This document shows positions 1 to 12,175 of a stretch of DNA of 64,000 bases, in pieces; positions within the stretch are counted from its first letter, which is position 1, and every line of letters starts with the position of its first letter. A model generated the notes under the pieces. It saw only the letters and a program-made list of their open reading frames with translations. It made no database searches and had not been told where the DNA came from. Both the position numbers and the translations under genes were made by a program. This DNA is from Ariolimax columbianus (Eukaryota > Mollusca > Gastropoda > Stylommatophora > Arionidae), in assembly GCA_036924085.1 (NCBI GenBank), contig JAVGWX010000019.1:3748641-3812640 (forward strand), read 5' to 3'.

Positions 1-315
1 ACCTGAATTTCCACACCTTAGCAAGGACACAATGATCCACTGCAGCCGGCTTTCGATGTTCAGATAACACTTCAATTGAATTGAACTATCTGAGGTTATA
101 CCACAAGAGTCTATTAACGCCAGTTTCAGATCACTTCTCTACTCAGACTCCGACAGTAAAACTAAAATAACGCTTTTGAAACAGAAATAGATGCCGAATA
201 GATTCAGTAAAACACATTCTCTTATCGCTCTTTCATCATACGGGTGTTCTATAACACATGTAGCCTTGTTTAGGCAGGTTATTTCGGTTCATCAAACTAC
301 CCAGCCGTCTTTTTA
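1..315. other. Unique sequence, no gene seen
   Basis: Mixed-composition DNA with no convincing reading frame, RNA motif or repeat recognised. Confidence 0.5.
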
Positions 316-930
<615 letters not shown>

Positions 931-1088
931 TGTCACCGGTCCATGTACCTTAACTTCTCCGATGTCCATTTACTGATGCATAGGTCTAAAATTGCATATG
1001 TCTCCCATAATTAATCTTCAGGAAAGTCTCCTTCCAATCATTTGATGTACGACTTATGCTTCCTAGTAGCCTATCTGGTAACGGGCTG

Positions 1089-1328
1089 TTTTCATGGCAG
1101 CCTGTCTAACTAGGTGAGGGATCGACGTGACCCCCGTAGTAGTGAACGACACGCTGGTGAAGCCAATCATAGCACAACCGCCTGGAGGACCCGGGTCCAC
1201 TTTAATCAGCACGCTCGGGATGTGAGGAAGCTACTGTAACCCACAACTTACCACCCTGTTCAGGGCGCACATAAGAGTAACCTACTCATTGTGGGTATTC
1301 GCAAACAACAACAACAACAACAACAACA
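1089..1328 (+). mobile_element. SINE-like dispersed repeat, family A, copy 1, with (CAA)n tail
   Basis: About 240 bp ending in a (CAA)n run at about 1305-1327. The same sequence occurs in reverse at 40441-40651, and its tail-proximal part again at about 32473-32522. Shared landmarks are AGCACAAC-GCCTGGAGGACC, CAGGGCGCACA and the CAA tail. Short length, dispersal in both orientations and a simple 3' tail fit a SINE or a non-autonomous LINE derivative. No clear Pol III A and B boxes were found, so the class is inferred. Confidence 0.7.
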
Positions 1329-1373
1329 CGATTAGGTTGTCATTAACATGCACAACTTTCTTGAATCGTTTCT

Positions 1374-1857
1374 TATAACATTGAAGGTAGCTGTTTAACC
1401 ATCTGTAACTCAGCATATCAATCCACATATTTGGCTTGGCTTCGTTCGTTCTCAGTCTCCCGCTACCAAACCCTAAAAGGGCTTAAGTAGCGGAATATAG
1501 TCCAGAGAACGGAATGCGTTGTGTCGTAGTTTACAGCTTGACTGCGGTATTTGCACCTTTCGGTCCAACACATCCGTCTTTAGCAAGCATTTTTTGAGTA
1601 CCAGGTTAGCATTCCCTCTTCGATCCCTTCTCCTTAGCCAGTATGCCCTGCTGCAGCCTGTTATCCAGGATCACCGCGTGGAGGTGTAGAATGGTCTTGG
1701 CAGCTCTACTTCGCTGGCCCTGACGCTAGCAGTCAGCTAGGGGTCGCAGACCACTGCAGCTCATGCGTTGCTCAGCATCATGGTCCCGATCCACATATAT
1801 AACATTGAAGGTAGCTGTCTGTTTAACCATCTGTAACTCAGCGTATCGATCCACATG
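1374..1857. repeat. Two-copy direct repeat (about 58 bp) split by a family C element
   Basis: A unit starting TAACATTGAAGGTAGCTG and ending ATCCACAT occurs at about 1374-1430 and 1799-1857, with a 4-bp indel and a few substitutions. The family C insertion lies between the copies, so this was probably a tandem duplication before the insertion. Confidence 0.8.
1431..1788 (-). mobile_element. SINE-like element, family C, copy 1 (358 bp, full length by TSD)
   Basis: A 358-bp unit flanked by the 10-bp direct repeat ATCCACATAT (1421-1430 and 1789-1798). A second copy at 32852-33209 is also exactly 358 bp between its own duplications and is nearly identical by eye. The orientation is set by the simple tail: on the minus strand the element ends GAACGAACGAAG followed by an AAGCC-type tail. 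No open frame spans it, and no tRNA-like head was recognised. Length, target duplications and tail indicate a SINE. Confidence 0.8.
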
Positions 1858-2567
1858 TGTACATCTAGTTGTCCATTAATTCAGAATGTGATTCACATTA
1901 AGTGGTCGCATTATTTCAATCGAAATTATTGGCGACATGCAATTACGTGTAAATTATGGTCAGCGTTTCCAGCTCCCGGAAATAGGAAATGGGTATTTTT
2001 TTGTTTCTGTTGTTGTTTTATGTTAGTTAGCGCTTATTAAGGGACATAAATGAAGGAATCTACCTACAAACTCATATCAACCGCAATGAAAACATAATTT
2101 GAATTTCTAGATATGTTATTAGCGTAAAACGAATATTTTGTGGTCGTCCTTTGTGTGTATATCCTTCTGTCTATGTGTCATCTTGTCAGTCTGATATTGC
2201 ACATATGCTTTGTTTCCATGCCAAATAGCAGGATTTTAAACTAATTAATTTTCCATTAATTTTGAAGACTTGCAAAATTAGCATTAATCTGAACAATTGA
2301 GCTCACGAGAATAACATATAGAAATATGTATTTTAAGTTTGAATAGTTGATAGATTTCCTCAAAATACATAATATTATTAATTCTTTACATACAGTGTTT
2401 ATACATTTACTTAATCAGCGTCTTTTTCGAAGTACTTTTTATTTAGAATACGTTTTATATTGATCCGCCTCTTTGTCTGTCTGCGTTTATATTTTTCAAC
2501 TTTGGTGTCAATTCCATCTCCCTGTAGTTACCAGATAAGAACCGAAACAGTCATATCACATTTATGC
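1858..2567. other. Unique AT-rich sequence, no gene seen
   Basis: No supported gene. The 61-codon frame at 1855-2040 has no recognisable motif. Confidence 0.5.
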
Positions 2568-3365
2568 TGTACTGATGTCTGTCTGCCCTGATGTATGTCT
2601 GTCCTGATGTATTTGCCCTGATGTATGTCTGTCCTGATGTCTGTTTGACCTGATATATCTGTCCTGATGTATCTGTCGTAATGTATCTGTCGTAATGTAT
2701 CTGTCGTAATGTATATGTCCTGATGTATATCTGTCCTGATGTCTGTTTGGCCTGATATATCTGTCCTGATGTATCTGTCGTAATGTATCTGTCGTAATGT
2801 ATATGTCCTGATGTATATCTGTCCTGATGTCTGTTTGACCTGATATATCTGTCCTGATGTATCTGTCGTAATGTATCTGTCGTAATGATATGTCCTGATG
2901 TATATCTGTCCTGATGTCTGTTTGGCCTGATATATCTGTCCTAATGTATGTGTCGTAATGTATATGTCCTGATGTATCTCTGTCCTGATGTCTGTTTGCC
3001 CTAATGTCTGTTTGGCCTGATGTATCTGTCGTAATGTATCTGTCGTAATGTATATGTCCTGATGTATCTCTGTCCTGATGTCTGTCTGCCCTGATGTATG
3101 TCTGCCCTAATTTATGTCTGCCCTGATGTATCTGCCTTGATGTACGTCTACCCTGATGTATGTCTGCCCTAATGCATGTCTGCCTTTTTGTATCTACCCT
3201 GATGTATATCTAACCTGATGTATGTCTGCCCCGATGTATATCTACCCTGATGTGTATCTACGTGTATCTATGTAAATCTGCCGTAATTGATATCCGTCGT
3301 GATGTATGTATGTCCTAATGTATGTCTGTGGTAAAGTATGTATGCCCTAAAGTCTGTATATCTGT
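2568..3365. repeat. Minisatellite of 14-18 bp units
   Basis: Units of the type CTGATGTATCTGTC are repeated about 50 times with variants (TCGTAATG, GCCCTGATG). A longer period of roughly 95-105 bp, marked by CTGTTTGACCTGATATATC or CTGTTTGGCCTGATATATC, is visible between about 2640 and 2940. Units diverge towards 3200-3365. Confidence 0.9.
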
Positions 3366-5100
3366 CTTGTTATCTGTAATATTGCCTAACCATATAAAAC
3401 AAGGCGCCAACAAGATTTTTCACAAATATGCTAACAGGCTATATGTCTGCCTTTCTGTCCATGACGCTTGTCATCCAGACCAAGACAAGAAATCGGTTTG
3501 CCGTGTCACAAATGCATCACTGCATCTCGATAAGAGTTCTGTTATTATCTCAGCAACGATATATATCTTCTCCCATCTGCTAACCAATGTATGCACTAAC
3601 TGGGCCGTCACAAGTAGAACCAACTGCCAGTTCTCAACGCCCTAGACACTCATGTCTGATAAACCTGCACATTCATGAGTGCGCATGTGTGGGTGGGGAT
3701 TCCCCCTTGACTCGTGTCGATATAATGGCTTTTTATGTGTTCTTTTGTTGACGTATCTCTTTGGTTTCTTGCCGTCCATCTATAAAACTCTGGCAATCCC
3801 CTGATATATTGAGTCAAGCTTCAGAAACTAGATGGCGCCACCTCTATGAATTCATGGACCTCTAGAATCTTCTCTGGAGTCTTACAGTCGAGGTGGGCTC
3901 TCACATACGGTCTGGTAATGACAGAATTGTACCGCCAGATTTATGTCGACACATTCCCCCACAAAATGTATGGCCACTATTGATGTTACGCTAGACAGAA
4001 AATTAAGCTCTTGTGTTACTGCCCATATCGGATTTATAAAGACATATATATCTGGCGACACTCGTGTGACTGCCAGGTTAAACACAACAGGCACACTCTA
4101 TTTTTCATCTCTGAACTTGCCAAGTACTTGGTCAAATGGGAGCAGAGATGGTTGCGCACAGGACTACAACCTCGGCGATCCGTTAGCTACAGGAATAACC
4201 GTCGTACACACGCAATGTTTGATACGTGCTTCCTAGACGGGGTTAGATGCAGGGATAGCGCTATGCTTATCTTGGAGTGAAAAATAGAAAAGATACATGT
4301 ATCGCTAGCCACTAATCCAGCTGTAGTCATTATGGCGCTATTGGATTTTCCCTTTCTGGTGCTGTCTCTTTGATGTCTTCATGAAAGACATCGTTTTGTA
4401 TTGAAAAACTGTCTACACTTGCACATGGGTTGCCTCAACACATTCCAGACTTTATAACAAGATCCACCTGGTGTCATTTTCTGTCACTTTCTCCTATCGT
4501 TCGTCTTCTGTATATGTCTCTTTCCCCTCTGTCTACATACATTGTTTAAAGAAATAGATTTTCTACATTTTCCTCAGCAGTAGATGCCTACATTTGCCTT
4601 AAAAATAGATGTCTACATTTTTCTCAGAAATAGATTTCGAGACTGATTAAAAACAGGTTTTAGAATAAATGGTGGAGATCCGGGACATGACACACAGTGT
4701 AATCAAATAATCGGACATATGATGCCGTGCCATTTATTAATATGATGTTTACTATATAGATACATGTCATGCTATTGTTGGCTAATGAGCAGTAAGTTGC
4801 ACTGCGTTTCGTGTATAAGGGCCAGTGTACTTCTTTAGCACGAATTGTTTTCTTGTATGTACATGTTGTTTTCTAATCCCTGGGCAAACAAATGCGATTG
4901 CTCAGGAGTACCATGTCGGGCCCTTCCTCGCTTAATACATACAATTAAATATTCACCCCATAATGGGTTTGAGACCACGAAAACAAGTCCGATTCTAGAA
5001 TATAACTATGCACTACATTAGTTCTATCAATCATCCACGACATCATTCATACAAGCGATAAGTCATTCACCCCAACAATCATTCAAACCTTGATGTGTGG
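3366..5100. other. Mostly unique sequence, no gene seen
   Basis: Overlapping frames at 3943-4236 (+), 4011-4280 (+) and 3882-4094 (-) show no known motif and are treated as chance frames. Four loose copies of a roughly 30-bp unit containing AATAGAT and TCTACATTT lie at about 4550-4640. Confidence 0.45.
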
Positions 5101-5420
5101 TCCGGAGTTTCGTCACAACATCCTCCCTTACAGGGAGCACCAACCTCGGGATACACTCGCCCCCGATACGCGTATTGAATCGTGATAGTGAGAAATCAGT
5201 ATGTTGGTATTTCCTTCATTTCCCCTCGTCTTCGCTCTGGGTATCTTCATCGTACGCAGTCTTCACTCTCGGTATGAAGAGTAGAGAAACCACTCTAGCT
5301 TCCTCCCTCACATCTGTATCCTAAAACGTGCAGTGTCGGCGTCAATGGGAAGTGGTGGAGAAACCACTCTAGCCTCCGACCTCACAGGGAGATGTATCCC
5401 AACACTTGCAGTGTCAGTGT
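5100..5420. repeat. Short direct repeats around CCACTCTAGC
   Basis: Two copies of a roughly 80-bp unit with GAGAAACCACTCTAGC and GCAGTGTC lie at about 5284-5420, and a weaker copy lies near 5110-5280. The frame at 5097-5324 has no motif support. Confidence 0.7.
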
Positions 5421-5503
5421 CAATAGCAAAATGTTTTACATGATGATTCTACTAATCGCATTAGTAATCTTATATTATTCGCCTGTAATGACTTGCTTTT
5501 GAG

Positions 5504-5800
5504 GTTACAGTGGTACTACTCTATCCATCCCCGGTACTAACGGCTGGACCAGCCTAAGGTGGAACGTGTTGCTTGTGAGTTTACAGTGGGGCTACTCTAT
5601 CCACCCCCGATACTAACGGGAGGTCCAGTCAAAGGTAAAACGTGTTGCTTGGGAGTTTGCAGTGGTGCTACTCTATCCACCCCCGATGCTAACGGGAGGC
5701 CCAGCCAAAGGTGAAACGTGATGCTTGTGAGGTTACAGTGGTACTACTCTATCATCCCCGGTACTAACGGGAGGCCCAGCCAAAGGTGGAATATATAGCC
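5504..5800. repeat. 76-bp tandem repeat, four copies
   Basis: Starts at 5504, 5580, 5656 and 5732, exactly 76 bp apart. Each begins with a variant of GTTACAGTGGTACTACTC and contains CTATCCACCCCCGATACTAA or a variant. Confidence 0.9.
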
Positions 5801-5808
5801 TACCCGAC

Positions 5809-6080
5809 AGTGAGCCGGCTTGCTAAAACTGGAATTACACCGCACCAGTGTTCCGAAATCACGGACGGTGAGAAAAACATGCGGTGTGGTTCGTCCTGGT
5901 ACGACTGTTCCTCCAGTCGACCTACCTGTAAATTGGTACCTGACGTATGTGTTAGGATGGTATAGACAGCAATGAGGGGAACTGGCCACCCCACCTCACA
6001 TCGGCTGCGACTTAGTTCACGAAGAGTTATCATCATCCCCGACGGCAGTTGTTGCCATGGGACTCACCTGACCTTGTTAC
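5809..6080 (+). mobile_element. Dispersed repeat, family E, copy 1
   Basis: About 272 bp aligning along its length with 22671-22947. Shared landmarks are GGCTTGCTAAAACTGG versus GGCCTGCTAAGACTGG, GAAATCACGGAC, CAGTCGAC, GACGTATG and AACTGGCCACC. Two copies at similar length in one window indicate an interspersed family, possibly a SINE. The frames at 5744-6036 (-) are not supported as genes. Confidence 0.65.
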
Positions 6081-6825
6081 CAGCCAACGGATTGGTCGTG
6101 ACAGAAGGAGGGACACGTAGATCATTCATGGGTGAGAAACAGCCAGCATCTTCACGGGTGTAGGGCGGTCGTCCTAACTGTATCATTCCGTGCGAGTTAA
6201 TGCAGTATCATCACACGAGTTGTTGCTTGGTGTAGAGGAATATAACTACTATAGCCTTCACGGTATCTCGTAAAAGGCTGCAAAACAGGGTTGTGCATAG
6301 CGCTAGCAGCCCCATTACTAGAAACCAAAATGATTAAACCGCCACTACAAATTATGGGACACAGGATGGCTATAGAACAGGTCAACTTAGTGCCGGCCTT
6401 ATGCGTCGCCAGCAGCTAAAAGTTCAGCCATCATTGTTGTATTATTGCGCCTTTTTTAGCACAAAATTTACACTTTTTCCGTTGCATTTATTTTTAAATG
6501 AGAGCAAAAATGCAATGTATCCCCATGCCAACGTAAGAAAGGCAACATTTAAATCAGAAGTTAAACAACATATTGTCCCAGTTTTTTATTATGGTAATGG
6601 CGCTTAGGGCGTCAGACAGACTTTACAGAAGATTTGTTTGTACAACAGACAAACGGCACCCTGTCGTTCATAGGGGCTTTTGGTTATAAAAACGTGGCAG
6701 TCAAGCCAGTGACACATGGAAGGACACATAGCATCTAACCTCTGGAACAGAGGTTGGTGGGGGTTCTTCAATGAGTGACTGAATCGTGGTAGTTTACACA
6801 ATCAGACGAGTGTCACTGATGAATT
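6081..6825. other. Unique sequence, no gene seen
   Basis: Small frames at 6401-6607 (+) and 6604-6801 (-) show no recognisable domain. Confidence 0.4.
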
Positions 6826-7032
6826 TAGACAGTTGTTTACTCTGTCCAGTCTTAGTCGACCTGTGCGCCTACAGTTATCAGGGCAAGTCCCAGCTGTGGT
6901 ATGAGCTGAGTGTAGCCGGGAGGGGGATTTCCTGCTCAGCTGGCTAGGCTCGAGTATGTTATAACCATGCTGCGCTGGTACAAGTGCGGCGTAGGGTGGT
7001 AAACCGATGTGCGAGTCCATTTTAATGGACTC
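6826..7032 (-). mobile_element. Dispersed repeat, family B, copy 1
   Basis: The reverse complement matches about 32690-32840. Landmarks are GAGTCCATTAAAATGGACTC, ACATCGGTT-ACCACCCT, CTCGAGCCTAGCC, AGCAGGAAA and AGCTCATACCA. This copy lacks the first 80-100 bp present in the copies at 32602 and 59806. Confidence 0.65.
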
Positions 7033-7109
7033 AAACACTAGAGCAAATTAGATTGTTAGGCGCCATATATCTCCTCTTAGCAAACCACCTACCCATGGCC
7101 GGTATTATC

Positions 7110-7305
7110 ACATATCACATAGTCGCCTCTTACGGCACGCGCTCTGTGGGGCAGTGGTGCTATTCTTGTCCTTGTCACACAGTTAGTCGCCTCTTACGGC
7201 ACGCGCTCTGTAGGGCAGTGGTGCTATTCTTGTCCTTGTCACACAGTTAGTCGCCTCTTACGGCACGCTCTCTGTGGGGCAGTGGTGCTATTCTTGCCTT
7301 TGCCA
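7110..7305. repeat. 64-bp tandem repeat, three copies
   Basis: AGTCGCCTCTTACGGCACGC recurs at 7121, 7185 and 7249, exactly 64 bp apart, with only a few substitutions. The near identity points to a recent duplication. Confidence 0.9.
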
Positions 7306-8278
7306 TAATTACTAACCCTGGCATACCACGCTGTAAAATTATCTTCTTAACTGGCAATCCGGGAACAGTCCTATATCATTTGAACAGCAGTTCGTTGGCT
7401 CAGGCCACATGTGTGTCGTGGGGAATCAGGCATTGGAAGCTTGAACATGTCTGTTCCGTTTGGTTTTGTACTATCCTAATGTCACAAATGCTGATCCGCC
7501 CCTGCTGATCAGGGGCGTGGTAGTTGTCGTTTGATTGGTCCTGTCCCCTTCTGACAGACTGGATATGTAAAGGTAAACGATCTCCCCGCCCATGTTTGCC
7601 AATCTGCCATCTTATGCCACAATATGCTACAATCTGACTACAGCCACTGAAGTATGCTTCGATCTCTGGTATCTAATTTGCTAATTTCAGTCCTCGGGTG
7701 CGGCAGTTTACTCTTGTGAGCTTGGAGTACAGAACATACTTCTGTGCAGATGACTACCTGATTGGTAGTAGCAATACAATCCTGACCATGGAAAAGTGGA
7801 TCTGTGCTGTAGAGAGTCAACAAGGATTGTCCAATTTGTTTGCATAACAAACAATTAACCGTCCTCATGACCTGCTGACCGTCTCTCAAATGACTCGCCT
7901 TGAAGTACGAATGTTTCCCCGAATAGGGCCAATGTTTTCTTTTCGAAGGTCGTGGCAGAACACTAATAACGGCCATGATGATGCTTGCGAACCTTATTTG
8001 TGTTTTAAAAACAATCATTGTCAAAATCAAATTCCACTGCAATAGAAGGATTCAAGATTGTCAATAAGCTGGCTAGAGCAAATATACATGTTGTGTTGGA
8101 CCTGTGCTTCAATAGTTCTAGCAACCAATATAATAAAACTTACGTTTCTTTGGCATTGTTGGAATGAACATGTACCAGGTGCACCTATCTTTACGCTCTA
8201 TTGTTAGCACGTCTTCATCAGACTTGCCCTCGGGGAGTTAATAGCAGCGCCACTATAGTCTTAAATCATGCCGTGTAC
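7306..8278. other. Unique sequence, no gene seen
   Basis: The longest frame, 7638-8042 (-), 134 codons, has no motif I recognise. It abuts a LINE remnant, so a decayed non-coding part of that element is possible but unsupported. Confidence 0.4.
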
Positions 8279-8760
8279 AACTAGATTTTCTTCTTTTTCT
8301 TCCTCGTTCGTCTTCAGACCTCCACTTCAGTGACTCTAATGAAGGCAGAAGTCGCTTGAGGCTATGTGCAATTCCGTACAGCTTCTCGTGGAAGGACACT
8401 GGCTGTTGCCAAATACTACTTCTTTTGTCGGTATACAGTGACAGGACTGCAACATATAATGTGCCATCATGTGGGCTGTGCGCAATCGCAAAGTTCCGTA
8501 GTGCCAATCTTGAACTTATAGTACAGATGACATCTCAGTCTACTGTGTCCTGTGCTTAGCCGGAGAATGATCACCTGGTCTCGTCTGGAGAGTTGATGGT
8601 AGGCATGATTTTTTATGTGGCCAGGTAGTCTTGTTTTCCTTTTTGCACTGTATTTTGCCAAGATGACTGCTTTTGTCCAACTATATTATATCTGGCATTC
8701 CGGGATGTTTCTTTTTGACACATCGCTGGAGAGGCTCTCCTCCCTTCAGCAAATGACCAT
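8279..8760 (-). mobile_element. RNase H-type (Ingi/Nimb-like) LINE 3' end, degenerate
   Basis: Minus-strand translation gives HIKNHAYHQLSRRDQVI followed by LRLSTGHSRLRCHLYYKFKIG. This aligns with the C-terminal domain in the copies at 18304 and 21700 (NNAYYQLNRREQVVVFRLRTGHNRLRYHL). The expected Cys-rich segment (CDCAQ) follows, and after a frameshift YTDKRSSIWQQP and EKLYG. The strand ends GACGAACGAGGAAGAAAAAG near 8279-8310, the 3' tail. Strongly 5'-truncated and frameshifted, so not functional. Confidence 0.75.
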
Positions 8761-9409
8761 CAGACTAGCACACGGGGAATATATATTATCTATCGTAGAT
8801 GTGATTTGTTGGGTGCATTCATGTATGTTGTTCTGTGTCACAGACGAAGACTTTGCTGATGTAACGTAGATTGTGCTGTGTTTTATTTGGACATCGATAT
8901 CTGAGGAATGACATTTATATTTGGTTATCAAGCTTTGACAATTATTTCCTCCATAACCCCACGTTATTTTATATCAAGACCGCCACAACAAGGGTGTGCA
9001 TACAGCTAGTTATCTCACCCAGTAACAGATGACTGTTAAGACCACTACAGCAAGTACTCGGTTATAGGCTTAATCTAAAGAAGCAAACTTTAATCATAAC
9101 TTTAATCTTACATTTGACAAGCAACATCTAAACAAACATAAATAAAGATTACATTTGTTTTAAAGGATTTTGATTTCATGTTTTCTCGTGTATCTTGTTT
9201 GCAAATAATCCCTATTGTGTCTCTTGTCTCCGCTTCTAGCCTCAACTCTTGATAATTGCTTGCTATTGTGATCGGTGACGGCTCAAGTGTTGGCTTTGCT
9301 CATTAGTGTTGGTAGTAAGAGTGTTGAGTTATATGCAGGCGCATTTGGTTTCCTAGATTTGGGACAATGTCATTATACGACTGCTCATAGACTGAAGTTC
9401 CTGTTCTTC
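8761..9409. other. Unique AT-rich sequence, no gene seen
   Basis: No supported gene. The upstream part of the LINE remnant could extend a short way into this stretch. Confidence 0.4.
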
Positions 9410-9597
9410 TGTGTCGTCTCCTTCTTCTTATTCTCATCCGCTTCTTTCTTCTAGCTTTTATTCTTCTTCTTCTTTCGCCTTTTCTTCTTCTGCGTCTTTA
9501 TCTTCTCCTTCTTCTTTGTGTTCTTCTTCTTTCTTTGTCTTCTTCTTCTTCTTCTTCGCCTTCTTCTAGCTCGTATTCTTCTTCTTCTTCTTCTTCG
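9410..9597. repeat. Polypyrimidine (CTT)n-rich tract
   Basis: Imperfect (TTC)n with CG and TCTAGC interruptions. It directly abuts a diverged family C element at 9598. On the minus strand it reads as a (GAA)n tail at that element's 3' end, so it may be an expanded retrotransposition tail. Confidence 0.85.
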
Positions 9598-9770
9598 ATG
9601 CTCGTCCTGAGCAGGACGCTGTAACCTTGCGTCATAGTATAAGCAAGGCTGTGGTATCTACATCTTTCGGTCCCGTACTTTTGGACTGGGATTGGCTTAT
9701 CACTTCAGTCCATATTTTATCAGCCAGCCTGAATTGGTGCAGCTTGTATCCAGGGCCGACACTTTAACGC
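9598..9770 (-). mobile_element. Diverged family C fragment
   Basis: On the plus strand GCTGTGGTATCTACATCTTT and TCGGTCCCGTACTTTTG correspond to GCTGTGATATTTGCACCTTT and TCGGTCCAACACATCCG of the young family C copies, followed by CAGCC and TATCCAGGG. It is much older than the copies at 1431 and 32852. Confidence 0.45.
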
Positions 9771-9899
9771 GGAACAGATTCTTGGGCATCTATGATAAAC
9801 TGACCGCCATGTAGGCAGCCACTTATGAGTTGCTGGCCGATGTCAGCTGATTCACTTCTCTGCCTTCGGACCTGTTTTCTGGTTCTCAGCGCAAAGGAA

Positions 9900-12170
9900 T
9901 GTTTGCAGTAACCATAACGTCTGTTCGCAGCTACCAAAACAGATGTTTGTGGATTTGAAAATAAATTCTTGTAGCCTTCAAGAGAGATGTTTGTAGCCAA
10001 AAAGATTGGAAGTGTGTAGTCACCAAAAGAGATGCCTGACGGATGCCTATAGCTACCATAGGGGATGCATGTAGCCACCATATAGAATGGCTGTAGCTAC
10101 ATAAGGAATCTATGTAGCCACAATATGGGATGTCGGCAACTACCATAAACAATCCATGTAGCTACCATATGGGATACCTGTAGCCACCATAATGAATCTA
10201 TGTAACCACCGTATGGGATGTCTGTAGCCACTATAAAGAATCCATGTAGTCACCACATGTGATGTATGTAGCCTCCATAAGGAATCCATGTAGCCACTAT
10301 ATGGGATATTTTGTAGCCACCATAAGGCATCCATATAGCCACCAATGGGATATGCGTAGCCACCATAAGGAATCCATGTAGCCACCATCTGGCATGTATA
10401 GCCACCATAAGGAATCTTTTTAGCCACCACATGTGATGTATGCAGCCACCATAAGGAATCTATGTAGCCACCACATGTGATGTATGCGGCCCCCATAAGG
10501 AATCTATGTAGCCACAATATGTGATGTATGCAGCCACCATAAGGAATCTATGTAGCCACCATATGGCATGTATGCAGCCACCACAAGGAATCTATGTAGC
10601 CACCACAGGTGATGTATGCAGCCACCATAAGGAATCTATGTAGTCACAACATGTGATGTATGCAGCCACCATAAGGAATATATATAGCCACCAATAGGAT
10701 ATGCGTAGCCACCATAAGGAATCTATGTAGCCACCATATGGCATGAATGCAGTCACAAAAAGGAATTTATGTAGCCACCATATGGCATGTATGCAGTCAC
10801 GATAAGGAATCTATGTAGCCACCATATGGCATGCATGCAGTCACCATAAGGAATCTATGTAGCCACCATATGGCATGCATGCAGTCACCATAATGAATCT
10901 ATGTAGCCACCATATGGCATGTATGCAGTCACCATACGGAATCTATGTAGCCACAACATGTGATGTATGCAGCAACCATAAGGAATCCATGTAGCCACCA
11001 TATGGCATGTATGCAGTCACCATAAGGAATCTATGTAGTTACCAAAGGGAATGTTAGTAGCCACCGTATACGATTTATGTAGCCAACACGAGGGATGTTT
11101 GTAACTTCCAAAATAGATATGTGTAGGTAACATAATTGATGTTTGCAATAACCAGATGGAATTTCAGTATCTACCAAATGGAATGTTTGTATTTTTCAAT
11201 AATTACGTATGCAGCTACAGAAAAATATATTTGATGTTTGCAGCCGTAGCCGTAGCTGTCAATGTAGCAAGCAAAATGGCTATCCGTAGCGACATGGATG
11301 ATGTTTGTAACTAACAGAATGGATGTTTCTAACCACCAGAATGGGTGTTTGTAGCGAAAAGAAAGAATGTATGTAGCGACCAGAATAAATGTATGTAGCG
11401 ACTAGTATGGTTATGTGCTACCACTACACGTGATGTATGTAGTCACGAAAAGTGATGCATGTAGCCTCCAGAATGGATATGTGCTACCACGGCAACTAAT
11501 GTATGTAGCCTTCAAAATGGCGGTGTGCTGCCACGACAAGTGATGTATGTAGCCTTAAGAATGTTTGTACGTAACCACCAGAATAGATATATGTAGCAAC
11601 CAGAATGGTCGTGTGCTACGACCACAATTGATGCATATTGCTACCAGGATGGGTGTATGCTGCCACCACAACTCATGCATGTAACCAACAGAATGGATGT
11701 GCTGCCACGTCAAGGGAAGCATGTAGCCACCACAATAGGTGTATGTAGTCACCAGAATGGTTGTGGGCTACCACCACAATGGATATATGTAGCATCATAA
11801 ACGTATTTCCATCAAATATGATGTTTTAATCCACAAGATTAGATGCTAGTAGCGTTTTGAATGGACATAAGCAAAAGATTATGTTTTTCGCTTCAACAAT
11901 AATTTTTTGTAGCTTCCGGAGAGGAGGAAGGGCTTTTGTAGCAATTTAAACTAATGAATGTAGCCATTACAAAGGATTTGTAGCCACCAGAAGGGAAGTT
12001 TATAGCTAATGTAACTACGGCACTGGATACTTGCAGCCACTAGAACTAATGAATACACCACCACGATGAATGGTTGTAGCCACTAGAACAGATGAATGTA
12101 GCCACCAGAACCGATGTTTGTAGCCAATAGGACTAATGAATGTAGCCATAAAAATGGATGGTTGTAGCTT
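9900..12170. repeat. Diverged 22-bp minisatellite (about 100 units)
   Basis: Units of about 22 bp contain GTAGCCACCATA and a variable part such as AGGAATCTAT or TGGCATGTAT. Between 10400 and 11000 two unit types alternate, giving a 44-bp dimer period. Towards 11100-12170 the units diverge (GTAGCGACCAGAATG, GTAGCCACTAGAAC). Minus-strand frames rich in Gly-Tyr-Met-Trp (10140-10517) come from the repeat. Confidence 0.9.
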
Positions 12171-12175
12171 TGTTT

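Noticed and set aside
3882..4280. Possible small gene with overlapping frames
   Set aside because: Three frames on both strands compete, with no signal, domain or homologous copy in the window.
7638..8042. 134-codon minus-strand frame
   Set aside because: No motif recognised, no start context, and it neighbours a decayed LINE. It stays unannotated.
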